A DNA stretch of 64,000 bases from Vibrio kanaloae (lineage in GTDB: Bacteria; Pseudomonadota; Gammaproteobacteria; Enterobacterales; Vibrionaceae). This document shows positions 61,377-64,000 of the stretch, one piece after another (the first letter of the stretch is position 1; every line of letters begins with the position of its first letter). The stretch spans positions 496,001-560,000 of the forward strand of contig NZ_AP025498.1 of assembly GCF_024347535.1 (NCBI RefSeq). Direction: 5' to 3'. The notes under the pieces were generated by a model that was given only the letters and a program-made list of their open reading frames with translations, was not told where the DNA came from and did not search any database. The position numbers and the translations under genes are program-made.

Positions 61377-64000
61377 TTACACTTTGTAGATCTTAGCCGG
61401 AAGCGCTTGCCTTGCTGCTGCGCCCACAACCCAATCGAGCATGACGCCTTTGCCTTCTCTCGTCGGGTCAATCAAGCCTATATCATTGATGTTAACGCCA
61501 TCGTTCGACTTCATTTTTACTGGTTGCTGCGTGTCACCAATCCAGTGTGCACGCTCACCGAGTTCTTTATGGCCAAAGCCGTGTTCAAAACCTAATGTGC
61601 CCGGCTTGATACCATCAATAACCATCGCCAATGCCTGTGTGGTTGAGCTCGGTGTTTCAATGGCAAATACGTCACCGGTTTTGATGCCTGCTGAAGAGGC
61701 GTCTTGTGGGTGAATGTAAACCGGGTTCACGCCTTTGATGGACTCTAAGCGTGGTGACAAGTTAGACACTGCACTGTGAATGTTGGATTTAAAGTTAGTC
61801 AGGGTGAACGGCCACTCTTTTACTGGGAACTGCTCTGCCAAAGGTGTGCCGTCTGCCAGCTTTTGTGGGTACCATGTCGGACAACCCATGTACTGTTCGC
61901 CACTAATGGTGTTGCGAGAGGTGCCAAGCTTTTCATTCCAGATAGCCAATGGTTTGGTCCATTTGTACTTCATGGTTTCACTGGTGTACGCATTGGTTGC
62001 GTCTTCAAAACGACCGCCACGCGCAAAGATATACGCCACTTTAAGCATCTCTTCTGGTTTGAGCGTTTTGTTCATCACGGGTACTAGGCGTTCTAAACCA
62101 GACCAAACGATATCTTCAGCATCGACATTCGGCACGCCGCCTTTTACGAATGCCAAGTTAGCCGCTGAGCGCAGGTAGAAATCTTCAGCGCTATGAATAC
62201 CGTGCCAGTTACCTTGGCTATCTTTAATTGCGTTGTCGCCAAAGCCACCTAAGCCAAGCGTTTTCGCCACATCAATAAAGAAATTCTCTAGGTTGATGGC
62301 GCGCCCGTCTTGAGTGCGTGAGGTTTTCGGTTCAACAATCGGCCAACGAGCGGTGATCGTTTTAGTTGCGACGCCATGCCACGGTGTGGCCATGCCCCAG
62401 CTTTCGTAGGTCACTGTGTCTGGCACGAGGTAATCCGATAACGCTGTGGTCTCATTGATGAAGGCATCGATAGAGACTATCAAGCCAAGCTGTTTTGGAT
62501 CTTTAAGCTTCTCACCCAACAAGTTGTCTAAACCCGGAACCCCATAAAGTGGGTTCGCCATGTGGTTGATCCACGCTTTTGCTCGGTAGGGGTAGCCATC
62601 AATGGCAGCTGATAAGTGCTCAGTTAAAAGCGGCGCAGAGATTGGGTACCACGGCGCGCGTGTCGGGTAGGGTGATTCTCCGGCTGCAATACGACGTTTG
62701 TATTCGCTGGTTTTGTGATACGGGAATTTACTGCGAGATAAGAACACGCCTTGAGGCTTAGTCTTACCCTTGAACTTAGTAAAGTCGTAACGAGGACCTG
62801 CGACCGAAGTTGGGTAGCCGCCCGCTTTCGCCATCGCACCGCCTTTTGCGTTGATGTTACCGATCAGCGCGTTCAACATTAAGATAGAGAACGAGTTGTA
62901 GAAGCCGTTGGTGTGCATGTTGCCACCGTGGGTATCGACAACGGCTTTCGTTCCGTAGCTAGTGAAGCGTTTTGCTAGTGCAATAATTTGGTCTTGCGGG
63001 ATTTCACACTGCTCGCTGTAGTAAGCAAGGTCATATTTGAAGGCTTCTTCTTTCAACCTTTGTAGAGAAGACTTAACACGAACGGTCTGACCATCGATCT
63101 CTACGTCTTGATCGACAAACAGAGCTGCTTCATCTACTTGAATATGTGATGTTAATAGTGACGTTGTCACATCGAGCGTGATGAATCCGTCATCGTCAGA
63201 TAGTGGTTCGCCCGTTTCTAGCAAACCAATATCCGATGTGCGAAGCATGCGCCCGTTTTGTGGGTGTGTTTCGTCGCTGATAACAAGGTGAGATGCATTA
63301 CACCAGTGTGTGGTGCCAGCTTTCTGCATCGCTTGTGCGCTTGGGCGAGACAAGAAGTCGTGATTGTAGCGCTGGTTTTCGATGATCCATTGGATCATGC
63401 CCAGAACTAATGCTGAATCGGTGCCCGGCTTGATCGGCAGCCAGTTGTTGCGATCGCCCGCCGCGAGGCTTGATGACCCTGCAGGAAGGCTTGGTGTCAC
63501 TATGGTGTAGCTTAGCTTTCCGTTCGTGCGAGCTTCAGCAAGTTGTCGTGCTTGACGCTTAAACGGGTTACCCGCTTGAGCCGGAGACATACCGATGAAC
63601 AGAATGAACTCAGCGTTGTTGAAGTCGGGCTTTAAATGCGAGAACTTGTCTAGATCGTTCATGATTGCACCTGAACCTGCGCGGAACGCGTAACCACAGT
63701 AAGAGCCGTGGTGACCGAAGTTGCGAGTACCGTAACTGTTGAATGCAAAGCGCTTCAAGATGTCGTCACGGCCTTCATTACCGGCATTCGTCACTAGTAA
63801 TTGGTTGGCTTTTGGTCCGTATTCAGGGTTATTCGGGTCGAGTGGTGTTTCGATGTCACGAATCGAACGCAATCCTTCCACTTCGCCTTCGCCGAACAAG
63901 TCACCACCTTCGGTGATTTCAGAGATTAGCTGCTCGTAACTGATTGGCTCCCACTTGCCTTCACCACGTTTACCGACACGTTTGAGCGGTTGAGTGATTC
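61377..64000 (-). CDS. Tetrathionate reductase-like molybdopterin oxidoreductase (TtrA), 5' end beyond window
   Basis: At least 873 residues are visible; the frame is open at base 64000 and the iron-sulfur-binding N-terminus is missing. 'HHGSYCGYAFRAGSGAIMND' contains a Cys placed to ligate molybdenum, 'FILFIGMSPAQAGNPFKRQARQ' and 'LPIKPGTDSALVLGMIQWI' are molybdopterin-guanine-dinucleotide-binding segments, and the C-terminal beta-barrel domain runs from about 'SPRLESIKGVNPVYIHPQDA'. Wording is closest to TtrA of the DMSO reductase family, which reduces tetrathionate to thiosulfate in the periplasm. Other sulfur- or arsenate-reducing relatives remain possible. The neighbouring TsdA-like cytochrome supports a tetrathionate role; ttrB/ttrC and the regulator would be expected past the right edge. 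Confidence 0.82.
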   Translation of the reverse strand, partial: ITQPLKRVGKRGEGKWEPISYEQLISEITEGGDLFGEGEVEGLRSIRDIETPLDPNNPEYGPKANQLLVTNAGNEGRDDILKRFAFNSYGTRNFGHHGSYCGYAFRAGSGAIMNDLDKFSHLKPDFNNAEFILFIGMSPAQAGNPFKRQARQLAEARTNGKLSYTIVTPSLPAGSSSLAAGDRNNWLPIKPGTDSALVLGMIQWIIENQRYNHDFLSRPSAQAMQKAGTTHWCNASHLVISDETHPQNGRMLRTSDIGLLETGEPLSDDDGFITLDVTTSLLTSHIQVDEAALFVDQDVEIDGQTVRVKSSLQRLKEEAFKYDLAYYSEQCEIPQDQIIALAKRFTSYGTKAVVDTHGGNMHTNGFYNSFSILMLNALIGNINAKGGAMAKAGGYPTSVAGPRYDFTKFKGKTKPQGVFLSRSKFPYHKTSEYKRRIAAGESPYPTRAPWYPISAPLLTEHLSAAIDGYPYRAKAWINHMANPLYGVPGLDNLLGEKLKDPKQLGLIVSIDAFINETTALSDYLVPDTVTYESWGMATPWHGVATKTITARWPIVEPKTSRTQDGRAINLENFFIDVAKTLGLGGFGDNAIKDSQGNWHGIHSAEDFYLRSAANLAFVKGGVPNVDAEDIVWSGLERLVPVMNKTLKPEEMLKVAYIFARGGRFEDATNAYTSETMKYKWTKPLAIWNEKLGTSRNTISGEQYMGCPTWYPQKLADGTPLAEQFPVKEWPFTLTNFKSNIHSAVSNLSPRLESIKGVNPVYIHPQDASSAGIKTGDVFAIETPSSTTQALAMVIDGIKPGTLGFEHGFGHKELGERAHWIGDTQQPVKMKSNDGVNINDIGLIDPTREGKGVMLDWVVGAAARQALPAKIYKV

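Noticed and set aside
61220..61471. 83-codon minus-strand frame overlapping the molybdoenzyme end
   Set aside because: It is mostly intergenic and then antiphase to a well-supported gene; no start signal.

Overview
The window reads as about 64 kb of chromosomal DNA from a marine gammaproteobacterium, almost certainly a Vibrio and probably of the Splendidus clade. The reasons are the gene content (glpFKRD, a maltodextrin locus with lamB/malM/pullulanase, an L-threonate cluster, a TsdA-like cytochrome), very Vibrio-like protein sequences, a moderate GC content, and a palindromic intergenic element of a kind common in vibrios. Replicon and species are inference; the accessory metabolic flavour would suit chromosome 2. 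There are no rRNA, tRNA, CRISPR, prophage or transposase genes.

Layout. 1-5 kb: an HDOD protein cut by the left edge, a DUF1090 protein, and a minus-strand pair (Gfo/Idh oxidoreductase then SgrR-like regulator), followed by a homocysteine S-methyltransferase. 5.2-8.7 kb: a beta-glucoside locus with paired LacI-type operators, a 6-phospho-beta-glucosidase, an AscG-like repressor and a maltose O-acetyltransferase. 8.7-16.3 kb: an MFS exporter with divergent LysR, a phospholipase D lipoprotein, NfsA nitroreductase, a secreted HAD phosphatase, an Asp/Glu racemase family protein and a YdcH-type small protein. 16.4-21.9 kb: glycerol regulon glpF-glpK, glpR, glpD. 22.2-26.7 kb: PACE efflux protein with LysR, ACR3 arsenite pump with ArsR, HPP membrane protein with a divergent TetR. 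26.7-30.3 kb: a 162-bp palindromic element, a Cof-type phosphatase, a DsbA-family protein, a frameshifted ycaQ and a conserved hypothetical. 30.4-38 kb: DeoR regulator and divergent L-threonate operon (ltnD-otnK-otnC-otnI-gntP-like permease-glycerate kinase). 38-45 kb: catalase and patatin-like lipase, both preceded by OxyR-like sites, then D-lactate dehydrogenase, Fpr, an acyltransferase and TrmK. 45-56 kb: a GGDEF protein with a degenerate active site and the maltodextrin block (glgX divergent from lamB-malM, and pullulanase). 56.5-59 kb: DUF1294, LysE exporter with divergent AsnC/Lrp, and a LysR. 59.2-64 kb: TsdA-like diheme cytochrome, a diheme c4/TsdB-like cytochrome and a tetrathionate-reductase-like molybdoenzyme running off the right edge.

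How it fits together. Most of the region is catabolic: glycerol, maltodextrin/glycogen/pullulan, aryl- or cello-type beta-glucosides, and L-threonate (a plant or algal acid and ascorbate breakdown product), each with a local regulator. The right end adds sulfur-oxyanion respiration. Scattered defence functions cover peroxide, arsenite, nitroaromatics and biocides. Nearly every transcription unit ends in a clear intrinsic terminator, many of them shared by convergent genes.

I did not find a convincing wholly new multi-gene system. The most unusual signals are an OxyR-like site over the promoter of the patatin-like gene beside catalase, short tandem repeats at three stop codons, a 19-bp tandem repeat at the start of the acetyltransferase gene, the degenerate GGDEF, the frameshifted ycaQ, and the thiosulfate/tetrathionate module at the right edge.
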